Assembly: GCA_964036045.1 (NCBI GenBank)
Contig: OZ038385.1
Coordinates: 58,499,919 to 58,563,918, forward strand
Direction of reading: 5' to 3'
DNA from: Eutreptiella sp. 'Long Island Sound 2002'
Lineage: Eukaryota; Euglenozoa; Euglenophyceae; Eutreptiales; Eutreptiaceae
Length of the DNA stretch: 64,000 nucleotides
Positions 26,501-36,300 of this stretch are shown one piece after another (position 1 is the stretch's first letter; every line of letters begins with the position of its first letter). A model generated the notes under the pieces. The model worked only from the letters and a program-made list of their open reading frames with translations. It made no database searches and had not been told where the DNA came from. A program made the position numbers and the translations under genes.

Positions 26501-27837
26501 TCAGAGCGGGCAACGTGGGATTTGCAACCACTGGCATTGTATCCCGCCTCGAGCACAACACCGGGACGACACACGAGGTTCTCCCCGGATGCACGCCAGA
26601 AATTGGTACTCGTCCCCTTGGGGAAAACCGGGTCGTCGAACAAACACCACACACACGAAAACGCATCAATGCCACGGGTTTTAATGGGGGGGGGGGGATG
26701 GCGGTTTGCCGCCAAGACATAACAAAAACCGCGACGAGAAATGGAGCGTTCATGTTCTCTGCTAGGAATGGTCGAGGATTTAAGCTCAGGATATTTTGGG
26801 GTTGTCATGTGCAATGCATGGCCGAGAGAAGGGCATACGCATTGGAACGAAAAGGCGATTAGGCTTGGGATAGCGCCCGGGTAGAAAGGGAGAGTGAGGG
26901 TCCAATTCGGGCATACCTCTTGATGGATTCCAAGATAATGTCCACACTGGGGAACTCCTCTTAATGGTAAGCTTCTCATCACCTCCTTTGTTGCGGATGC
27001 TGATAGTACCGTTTAGTTGCCCCAAAGCCAAATGGTGACCGTCATTTGTCCAACTACAACAAAGCACCTTGGAGCTCACTTTGTGTTTTGAAACAGACTA
27101 AGAGGCACATGGAGAAATGAAACGCACACTTGGGGTTTTGGTGGTACGCCGCTTCATACATCGTTCGTGTCATCGTCATTTGTGCCGTACGGGACATCGT
27201 CAAAAAGAAACGTGGAATGTTGCGCACCCACACCTTTTGCTCCGGAGACCACAGACCAAAATCGCTAGAAGTGGCACTTGCCAATTGTTGGGTCACCGGA
27301 TTGTATGCGAGACATTGGATAGATTCTGAATGTTGATATTTCAATATACCCTCCGCCTTCATGGTCCAAATAATCACGGTTTTGTCAGCACCACCTAATG
27401 CCGGAGAAAAGTGAGGTACAGGACGAATTTAGCAGATTTGACCTATCGTCACGGAATAACGAAACGTAGACCGAAAGATTGCGCCCGTGAAACAATGTGA
27501 ACCGTCCATCCATGAAGATTCGAGGCCCAATGTAACATGAATGGCCCACGTCGCGTGCACGCATTTATCAATTGAACGACAAACGGACTACCGCACAAGG
27601 TCACAGACCTGAAGCGAACCGTTTCCCATCCCTTGAATAACCCACGCAATATACGACGTCCTTGTGTCCCTTGAGGGAGTGAATCATGTCACCAACCGCA
27701 GCATCATAAACCAACACTCGATTTGCAACCGCTGCAATGAGTTGGGTGCCATCCGGTTTGAACGCGATGTCGTTGACCGCAACGTTCCCTGCGTCATGCT
27801 CAGGGATGCGGTCCGTCCATGAAATTACCGTGCGCAT
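930..27837 (-). CDS. IFT122: IFT122, intraflagellar transport IFT-A core subunit (25 exons, 3' end outside window)
   Basis: WD40/TPR scaffold of the IFT-A complex, which drives retrograde transport and membrane-protein entry in cilia. Exons in transcript order: 27837-27609, 27394-27232, 27074-26917, 26494-26407, 26238-26112, 25769-25695, 25538-25440, 25028-24961, 24314-24233, 23760-23648, 21768-21476, 20933-20753, 19456-19333, 18405-18306, 17289-17212, 16212-16063, 12675-12605, 11360-11283, 9190-9137, 8380-8264, 5663-5574, 5169-5119, 4295-4156, 3309-3199, 1035-930. They sum to 2946 nt with all phases matching. Signatures: [13 protein letters not shown] (exon 1), [12 protein letters not shown] (exon 2), CCSWTNDG (exon 3), [12 protein letters not shown] (exon 7), [16 protein letters not shown] (exon 11), YEDMLCFSG and [14 protein letters not shown] (exon 12), [14 protein letters not shown] (exon 13), RFAYDKL (exon 25). 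WD40 repeats cover about exons 1-12; the helical TPR-like part follows. Animal IFT122 is about 1240 residues, so the C-terminal quarter is missing to the left. The first ATG aligns with the family start. Intron 6 uses a GC donor; all others are GT-AG. Confidence 0.96.
1096..1162. repeat. ACACC pentanucleotide microsatellite
   Basis: About a dozen near-perfect copies of ACACC, in the IFT122 intron just upstream of exon 25. The short reading frames across it are repeat artefacts. Confidence 0.9.
2307..2590. repeat. ~91-bp tandem minisatellite, 3 copies
   Basis: Three adjacent copies share the order GATCCC..GCCTT..GGGGGA, then CCATCC.CC.CAGGC, then ACCGG..CA.C.CGACACTT. They start near 2311, 2402 and 2492, and a truncated fourth start lies near 2583. 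It sits in IFT122 intron 24. Overlapping reading frames on both strands come from the repeat. Confidence 0.85.
2611..2863. repeat. Cluster of direct and inverted GTGGGACTCCTTC-type repeats
   Basis: The motif GTGGGACTCCTTCAATGCAC occurs twice near 2611 and 2660. It reappears inverted (GTGCATCGAAGGAGTCCCAC and variants) near 2755, and more diverged near 2800 and 2830. The mix of orientations could fold into long hairpins. Confidence 0.75.
2855..3025 (-). mobile_element. hAT-like MITE relic (same family as 38626-39038)
   Basis: Read on the minus strand from 3025, the sequence starts CAGGCCATTGCTTAGTG. It then follows the complete copy at 38626: a CCAAAAA-rich stretch, TGTACCTA, TAAATTT.GTTTTTT, the GTGGGTGGGTGGGT tract, GGTCGGC and CCCCAAA.GAC. 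The distal terminus is not recognisable, so this copy is truncated or diverged. It lies within IFT122 intron 24. Confidence 0.7.
7145..7193. repeat. (CCCT)n microsatellite
   Basis: About a dozen perfect CCCT units in an IFT122 intron. Confidence 0.95.
7532..7796. repeat. Two-copy ~150-bp repeat ending in CCAAAT tracts
   Basis: Copies near 7545 and 7690 share CGATATGCAG.GT, then CACCCCAGGC.TCCTGTGAGC, then TAAGATC and runs of CCAAATC. A weaker relative (CACATGGCA.GGCCGGCC) lies near 7100. This may be an intronic tandem duplication or a short interspersed element with a simple tail. Confidence 0.65.
9226..9575. repeat. Degenerate GGGTTGTTGAGG-type intronic repeat
   Basis: Many imperfect GGTTGTTGAGGGTTG-like units. 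Similar tracts occur in two other IFT122 introns, at about 11098-11222 and 17545-17645. Confidence 0.6.
11098..11222. repeat. Degenerate GGGTTGTTGAGG-type intronic repeat (second tract)
   Basis: Units such as GAGGGTTGTTGAGGGTTGTTG directly precede exon 18 of IFT122. They encode LNNPQQP-like artefacts on the minus strand. Confidence 0.65.
12930..13022 (-). mobile_element. Possible relic of the CAGGCYATTGC MITE family
   Basis: Position 13004 onward reads CACTAAGCAATTGCCTTG, close to the inverted terminus of the MITE copies at 3025 and 38626. A CAACCCACCCACCCAC tract lies about 60 bp away, as in those copies. It appears to be a short internally deleted derivative, with no second terminus or target duplication found. 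Confidence 0.4.
13225..13435. repeat. Poly-G-rich tract with strong G-quadruplex potential
   Basis: About 210 bp of G-runs, many of 8-12 or more, separated by a few bases, inside the 1.9-kb transposon. The G-rich strand is the plus strand, which is the template strand for IFT122 transcription. Confidence 0.9.
13626..13655. repeat. Interstitial TTAGGG/CTAGGG-like repeats
   Basis: Short run of GGGCTAGGGTTAGGGCTAGG type. Related CCTAACCCTAACC lies just upstream (about 13478-13492) and TTAGGGTTAGG-type units at about 14782-14825. All lie within the same transposon. Confidence 0.6.
17474..17508. repeat. (GA)n microsatellite
   Basis: Perfect GA dinucleotide run in the IFT122 intron upstream of exon 15. 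Confidence 0.95.
17545..17645. repeat. Degenerate GGGTTGTTGAGG-type intronic repeat (third tract)
   Basis: Imperfect GGTTGT.GGG and GTTGAG units like those at 9.2-9.6 kb and 11.1 kb, adjacent to a GA microsatellite. Confidence 0.5.
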
Positions 27838-30386
27838 GACGAAACGCGAACAAACGTGATTTGCGGAGGTCTAGCTCAGTAGTTCGTCAAGCCACGAGCA
27901 TTCACATAAACAAAGAAGCTAAAAGCGCGCAATCCAAACACAAGTATCCGTTGTTGAAACCAAACTCTTGCTTGTCTCATCCGCTTCGTCCCCCATTGAC
28001 AATTGCCAAGGAGATATTCATTTGAGTTATACTAGTGAGAGCCATGGGCGCAAGGGGTGTTTGCACTTGGAAGTCTGTTGGGCAGCCCGGAGAAACCACG
28101 GTCCTACACAACACCTTGATAAAGTTTTTTTGGTTGACCGATAGGTTGGTGGATAACACAAATATACATGGAGGGCGAAGCACTTGGCACTTGCCCAAGC
28201 AACACCCTTAGGATGCTTCAACTCCACCGCTTGTACCCCGCGCAATAGTGATAGCTACCCGTCTCCAAGTGACAACCCAAGAAGAAGGTTATCTTTGCAA
28301 CGACAAAACTGCGTCTTGTGGGCATCCTATGTGGATTAAGGGCGTACATTGTGAAACGATTCCCGAAATATGCAGCCGCGCATTTGCATGAAATTGCTCC
28401 TTGCTGCGTGTTGGAGGAATCTATGTCGATACGGATTCTGGATGACTTGTTGCGACATGCCGTTGCAACAAGCCAAATGTGCCCCAGCTTAGTGGAAGAA
28501 GAACTTAACTCCTTGACAGGACCTTTGAGGGTTGAGGGGTTCACTGCAGAAAGTCAGAGGGTTCGGCATCTCAAACAGCTGTCAGTCAACACCAGCGTAG
28601 AGCAGGGAGAGAGATGTACAGAGCTGGGGTTACCATGATCCAGGCGAACTTACGCAACAGGGAGGCATCTGCGAAGACAGGCATTCTTTTTCACAGCGTG
28701 GGTTTTTATTACCATCAACAAACGGTCGCGGCAAGGCGAGGAAACAAGGTGAAGCACCAAGCCGAAATTCGAAACTTCTGACACACGGCGAAGACCTTCA
28801 TAAGCGGCTCACGAAGCCGGGACCCGGTGTCTGGTCCCTCTATGCCCAATGTCCAGCCCAATCCCCCTTCCGTTGTAGTACTCTGTAGACAAGTCCCCCC
28901 CCGAAGTTATTGTTGTCCTAGAAACTCTGAGGCCAGCTATGAATTGGGCAAAAATTAGCAAAGTTACGAAACATGCCCCTTAATCTGGCAAGTCTCGGTT
29001 CAAATTGAGCAAATTGAAAAAAGGTCGCTCGTGCTCGACTCCCCTGAAGCTTTGTACTAACTACAGTATCTCACTGCAAGTACAATTTGCCATATCTTGG
29101 AACGTCTCCTTCGTTCCGTTCAGTACAGACCTTTTAGCTGAATCGTTTGTGTTTTTTGGCCAATACAGGGAACATTTGGCCCTTTGGACGCAACCCAATA
29201 TGCCATTTTCCTCTTTTTTCAAAGAAGCAACGGGATCGCCGCAGCAACGCAATATCTTGCAAACCAAGGCTCGTGATGTGTGCACGGTGCACGTTACAGT
29301 TTGACGAGAGCTTAGTGTTTTAATGTAATTTGAACCTGGTTGTGCACTCGTGGCAAGGAGTTCGGAGTGTCGTATGGTGGCTAATACGCCGGGTTTGTTC
29401 GTGGGCCGGGTTTGTTCGTGGGTTTGGCCAGGTTATGCCTACTCATCTCCTTGATACCCCCTTATACCATAACATCCATGCGTACTCAACAAGTTGTGAG
29501 GAAACAAACCCACTATTCAAAACTCATTATTAGAAGAGAACAAATTGTTCACACTACGAAAGACTGCGAATTCAAGCTCCCCACTCAGCCCATGCGAATT
29601 CAAACACCCCACTTAGCCCATCGGACTAACACCTCGCACTAAGTGTAGCATTTGCAAGCTCGTTTTCGTCAACTGGGGGTGAATGCCTTATTTTCACACT
29701 TCCCCGCTTCATACCAATTTTCGAGAACAACTGGTAAGGCAACGAAGCATGACCCGATTTATCACCATGGTGGCTTATGGGTCGATGTTGATAGTCAAAG
29801 GTCTCGAATGTGCCGCATGTAATGTATTCCACGGGTGTCCTGAAGTATTGGCTTGCAGAAAAACGGAAACTAACGATAGGGTGACGGTAACTTTTGCGAT
29901 AACGCTTTTTGGCTTTTCTTGATCTCAACTCGATCCCGAATCGCGATAAGCCGCGCAACGAAAACGCGCCACGAACAAACACTTGAAAAATATTTCGGTT
30001 TAAGTTGCACCCGACGCATGTGTAGTTCGAGTTCGAATGGTTGCTTACCTCACCCCACCGTGGTTAAAGAGCACGGTATCATGCGCCCAGCGGTATCTCG
30101 AACGGTGTTGTGCAAGATCTTATCCGCTACCACCCGATGTTGATATCTACATGCCTCTTTGAAGGAGAGCGAAGGGCCCATAGTGTCCTTGGAGTGCCAC
30201 AAAGCAACTCCATGGCTTGCAGACACCGTCCCATCCCTTACAATCTCTCACAATTTGCCCACCTCCCTCCCTCCCCATCACAACAGCCTATCCCATGCAA
30301 CACTTCCTTCCTCCGTTTCAGTTAGTATCTATTTTTTCAACATGTGTCGACAAGGCTACACACTATGTGAAGAATAAAAGGTTTAC
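27838..30386. promoter_or_regulatory. Intergenic region between divergent IFT122 and REJ/GPS genes
   Basis: These 2.55 kb separate two start codons facing away from each other, so both promoters must lie here unless 5' exons extend further. An 18-bp direct duplication (GCCGGGTTTGTTCGTGGG) sits at about 29390-29420. Short open frames in it show no domain, repeat or splice support. I can define no TATA box or transcription-factor site with confidence. Confidence 0.5.
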
Positions 30387-33300
30387 ATGCCGAGAACACC
30401 CCACATGGGGCCTACAAGGATGTCGATAGTGCTACTCGTCATCTTCGAGGTGTGGTTTGTACCGGCAACTACAACACCCACCTCGACGTCAACGCCGTCG
30501 GTAAGCCCCACCCCCGTTCCCACCGTAACCCAAACCGCCTCGCAGACACAAACTCCTACACAAACAAGGACAAACGTACCGACGCATACTAGCACGTGCA
30601 GTAGGACCGCAACACGCACACAAACTACGACGAAAACTTACGTGCCGACTCGCACATGCACAACAACTCAAACTCAAGTTCCCACCTTAACTGCGACGGT
30701 GACCCCAACCAGAACGCCCACGTCCTCGATCACGCGAACCCGAACCACAACACATACCACGACACAAACACGCACGTCTACGACAACACACAGTAGGACA
30801 CCCACGCCGACGGCTTCTTCAACCCGAACTTTCACATTTACCCCGAGTTACACAGCAAGTCACACGATGAGTGCCACGTGCACGAATTCCATGACCATCT
30901 CGCCGACAACGACCACCTCGCCGACGCAAACCGCTACACTCACCCCCACTATCTCCGGCTCTCTCACATCAACCTACTCTTTCTCGACTTCGTGCACTCC
31001 TTTTCAAACCGTGACACCCACGGCCACAACAACCCATACATACTCGTGCTCAACCACGGCAACACCATCGTGCACATCCACGGCCACCTTCACAGCATCA
31101 TGGTCTCGCACGGTTACTCCCACGGTCACGTACACTTCGTTGCTCACGAACACAAACACCCCTACTTCCAGCCCAACCCCGTCATTAACCCCAACACCCA
31201 CACCCTCGTGCACTCCAACACAAACGCCTACCCCAACGTCATCTACCACCCCTTCATCCACCCAAACCCCTCTCTTCTCGGTCTCCTTTACCCCTAGTGC
31301 TAGTCGTACGTCCTCTTCAACCCCATCGCCAACACCAAGCCCAACCTGTACTCGCACTCCAACACCGACTATAACACCAACACCCTCCATTAGTACATCT
31401 CCGACGCTCACCCCCACACCGACCCCCACCCCCAGCCCCACCCCCACCCATTCCACGTCACCAACCATTTCACCAAGCACCTCCCCAACCCCAACACCTA
31501 CGTATACGGCATCCGTCTCTTGCAGCCCTACCGGGTCTCCCACAGCCACCCCTTCCTCGAGCCCCTCGGCTTCAAGCACACCAACCGTCAGCCCAACGCC
31601 CACTGAAACCTGCAGTCCCAGTTGCAGTACCACTCCCACCCCGTCATCGAGTTGCAGCCCAACCCACAGTCCCACGCCGACCCCATCTGCTACGCCAACC
31701 CCGAGCATCACAGCATCTCGCACCCCAACCCTCACCCCAACGGCAACAGGGAGCCCGACACCCTCGCCAACCCCAACCCCGACTCCAACCCCGACCCCAA
31801 CCCCGACCCCAACCCCGACCCCCACGCCGTCCTCCTCCATCTCGGTATCAGTCAAGCTGACCCTTTCCCTATCCGGATCCCCATCAGCGTCCAGCTGCCA
31901 CACGGTGTCGTCCACACTGGTTGCGTCCCCCACCATCACTTACCACGTGTCGCCAACGTCAACGAACTCACGACACTCAGGCTCCGAAACCGAATCCCTG
32001 AGCGCCGTATTGACCCCTTCTCGATCTTCAATGTCACTTTCGGCAACGTGGGCTGCAACCCGCACCTTCACTCTGGCATCCCACACAAGCTCCCACACAC
32101 CATCCATGAGTCCAATGTCCTCCCGAACCCGCAGCCTCACTGCTAGCCAAACTGCGGCCGATAGTCCGTCGCCTCCCACCCACTCCACGTCTTGCACCGC
32201 CCCCCCTTCAACATCACAGACAAATCTCGGAACCGATTCCGTCACCCGCTCCACGCCCTCTCACACTGCAACTGCCACACTTCGCCCCACCAGCACGTTC
32301 ACAGCCTCTGTGACCCACACCCGGTCTGTCAGCGTTTCGCGGTCGCAGCCCTTGTCCTGCAGCCCGACGCTCTCTGGCTCTGCAACGCACAGCTCAACCG
32401 CGCTGCCCACACGCACCTTCTCTGGCACCAGGAGCTGCACACCCTCCAACCCCTCAGCAAGCCCCACCCTTTCACGTAGCTGCACAGTCTCCTGCTCCGC
32501 CACGTCCTCCTGCACCGCTCGAGTTTCGCGCTCCACCTCGCCATCCGTCTCTAATGCCCTGACCTGCTCTGCCTCCACCACCCAATCCCTGACGGCCGCA
32601 TGCACAGCCTCCTTCCAGAGGACTCCCAGTGGTAGCCGCGTCCTCACCGAGTCCCGGAGCAGCACACCTACGCCGACGCGGTCCGTGTCCCTTTCCATAT
32701 CGGTGCTACCGTCGCAGTCTTCGTCGCGGAGCAAGACCGGCACTACATCCCACAGCCCCACCGCCTCGCGCTCGCGGGAGATCTCCTGTTCCCGCACGGC
32801 CAGCTCCAGCTTTTCGCCAAGCCACAGCGCCTCGGCATTCCCAACTGCCAGCGCCTCACCGCCATCCCCAACCACGTCCCTGACAGCCACAGGGCCCGTG
32901 ACCAACACCTGGAGCCCTCCCTGGTCCCTGACGGCCTCCGCGTACGCGACTGGGACGCGCAGCGCCCCATCCACGTCGCCGAGCTGCAGCCACAGCATGT
33001 CCGGGTCGACGTCCTGTTCCGCGTCCCCCGGGAGTCCCACGTGGTCTCCGACCTCGTCCGATGCCGCTGTTGGCAGCGCTTCACGTTCCGCGACGCTCAG
33101 CCCGACGCACACCATCACAACGATCCCGACGCACACGTACAGCGCGACCGGCCCCAGCTACTCTGAGTCCGACACAGACTTCCTGTCCCGGTCTGCCACG
33201 ACGACGCACACCGAGACCCTCGTTCCTACACACACCTTCTCTGCCACGGGGCCGTCCCATAGTACCACCGGCTCCGCACTGGCCTCCCGCACTGCCTCCC

Positions 33301-36300
33301 GGTCCCCAACACGCAGGCAGTCGCGCACGCGCTCGCCGCTGTCGCCGTCCGCGACATCTTCATGGACGACCGTCGCCACCGGCACTGGAACGAAGCGGCT
33401 CACGCCCTCCCCCCCGAGCGTAAGCCCAACGCCGACGCACTTGCCCACAAGGACCGTCAGCATTACCGAATCGCTGCAAAGCCGGACCGCTGTGGCCACC
33501 GCCACAATCACCACCACCTGCACCTTCGAAGTGATGCCTACTCAGTCCGTCCAGGGTACCGCTACGGCCTCGTCGTCTGCTACTGCCTCGCGCCCCTCTT
33601 CCTCCGCGTCGCCATCGACGCCCAGTCTCACCCGCTCCGTCACCGCCATCCCCACCGCCACGTTCTCCTCCACCCGCAACCGCACCACCTCCTCCTCGCC
33701 AAGCCCCACCGCGACCCGCAGTGCCTCCGCCTTGGTGACCCGCGCCAAGACCCGGTCCAGCAGCCCCTTGGGCACTTGCACAGCAACTGCAGCGAGCTCT
33801 GCCACTGGAAGCACCACGGCCTCCGTATCTGCAGTTGCATTGCTGACCGCGACCGATACCCGGAGGGCATCGGGCACGGCAACCCGTGACTCGACCGCCT
33901 CTACAACCGACAATCCTGGGCAGACCTCCACTGCCACCATCCTGGCGTCCATCTCAGCAACGTTTCTTGAGCCTGAGTCGCTGACTTTCTCCCGGGCGCC
34001 TACGGCGAGCTTGAGCTTTTCGGGCACCCGGACGTCCACTTGGGACGTGTCGCCCACACCATCTTTGGTCCCTTCCTTGACCTGCAGTCAGAGAAGCACA
34101 CTCACGGCACACCCAACCTCCAGCGGCAGCTTCACGAGGGCAGAGACCCTGAGTCGGAGCACCCCGACTTGGGACGTCTCGCCAACGCCCTCCATTGCCT
34201 CCCTCACTTTAAGCTCGCAGACCGCGAGCCGCCCTGCGACAGAGACCCCCCGTTTCACGGTCTCCGAGACCGCAGGTCTGTCTCCGACTGCCACGCAAAC
34301 CTGCACCAAGACGACCGCCATGACGCCGTCCTTCTCGGACCCTGGAACTCGCTCCAACACCCACCTCGCCACCGCCACTCCCACCTCCACCCGAACCCCG
34401 ACCCTGCGCCACGTCACCCCCACCCCCAGCGCATCCGGAAGCGATAGCCCATCCCGCACCACCAGTCACACAGACGTCCATGGTACCAGCACGAGGTCTT
34501 GGTCCGCCAGCCCAACCCCGCACTACTCTCCCTCAGCTGACCCCACCACCACTCACACTGCATCTTGGGACCCGTCCCCAACGGTTGTCCCCCTCACACT
34601 TTCCTGGAATCCCACCCTTAGTCCCGTGTTGGGCACGCCCACGGCCCCCGACCGCCCTACCGTCACGGCACCCCTCATCACAGATACCGTAGTACCACGC
34701 ACTCTGTCCGTTGCTCCAACCGCATCCACCTACACGCCCACCGCCAGCACGTCCCCCGCCCCCACTGCGACCCTGAGCAGGAGCATATCAGTCACCCCGG
34801 AGCCGAGGCCCACGGATGCCCCCCCTAAGGCACGGATCCGGGCGAAGGTGGATTGCGGGGGGCTGTTCTTGGATGCCGCGCACTCCTCGTACTCCGGGAC
34901 GCATGCGACGTACCTTTGGAGCGCTGTGGACCCCAGCGCGGACCTCCAGCGGTACTTGCAGCTGGTCTCCGACCCCCCCAGCAACTACTCCAAACTGTAC
35001 CTGGACTTTGCACTGCTGCCGCGCTTGTCCGAAGTCACCTTCCACCTCGAATTGGGCGACCGGCCCTTCTATCGCACCTCCCAAGCCTCGATCACCGTTG
35101 CGTTGTTCTCGGATGTCGCAGCACACGAGGTCTCGTACGATGCCCCCACCCACAACACTTCGTATTCCTACGAGGCCATCATCCTGGATAGCAGCCCATA
35201 CTTCACCTTCTGCACTGGGATGCAGCTCGAGTGGTTCGTGCTGCGGGGGCCCAGCATCCGCGCCTTGGCCGTAAACCGGGCGACGATGGAGCTGCCGCGC
35301 TACTTCCTGCAACCGAACGAGACTTCCCGGTTTGTGTTTCGAGCCACACTCCCCAAAGCAGGAAAGACCTACAGCGTTAATGTGCGCTGGACTGTGGTGC
35401 CCCGCCGGGGGGCGGTCCGGGCGGTGCTCCCGTATTACGGTCTGCAGACCATCGCATACAACACGTCGCTGCTGATGCTGGACGCGTCGCAGTCTTACTC
35501 CGAGGATGCAGCCCCTGGGACACCGATCCCGCAGGGCGACCCGGCGCGGCAGTTCTCCTGGTCGATCTGCCCCATCGATGGCGCGGGTGTTCCCGACTGC
35601 AATGCGCCGCTGCCGAGAAAATTCGCGGATTTGGACAAAACCTTCCCCACGCTGAATTTGACGGGCAGTAGCTGCTGCCCTCTGCCCGTCGGGCCCTGGC
35701 AGGTCTCGGTGACTTTCAGCTACTTCCAGCGCAACAGCACCGCAGCACTTGTGCTGGAAGTGGTGCCCTACGAAGTGCCCCTCGTGGACCTGGTGTGGAT
35801 GGCCGCCGAAGACCCCCTTCGGCCGCGCGCGACCGTCGCCGACGCCGCGCGCACCCGGTACAACCCCACGGACCCGTTGCGGGTCGCTGCTAGGGTGCAG
35901 GGCTTACGGAACGGGAGCGCGACCTACGCCTGGCAGGCGGTGGCCGACGGATTCCCCCTCAACTTGACCGCCGTGGCGGACGTGGGGCCCGCGAATCAAA
36001 GCCTCAAAATACATCCGAATGTCCTGCGATCCGCGAAGTCCGTGTCCGTCGAGCTCGTGGTATCTCCGGCCGCAGGCCGGCCCGGCCGCGCGCAGCTTGA
36101 CGTGCGCGTCAACGCCGCACCCGCTGGAGGCCGTTTGGTATCGCGCGACGGCGCATGCCCTGCAGCGTCTCCCTGCGTGGTGCTGGAGGCTGTGGGCTGG
36201 ACGGACCCAGACGGCACGGCGGGGGCCCTCCAGTACCAGTTCTACTTGGCGGACCCCGTATTGCGGGCGGATGTGTGGCTGACAGCCGCGGCCGGCCCCG

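Noticed and set aside
28318-28638. 106-residue plus-strand frame between the divergent genes
   Set aside because: No domain, codon pattern or splice evidence; length is expected by chance in this composition.
31004-31939. 311-residue minus-strand frame rich in VGVGVG
   Set aside because: It is the antisense of the Thr/Pro-rich stalk; the repeat codons lack stops on both strands. The plus frame has a signal peptide and continues into recognisable REJ/GPS domains.
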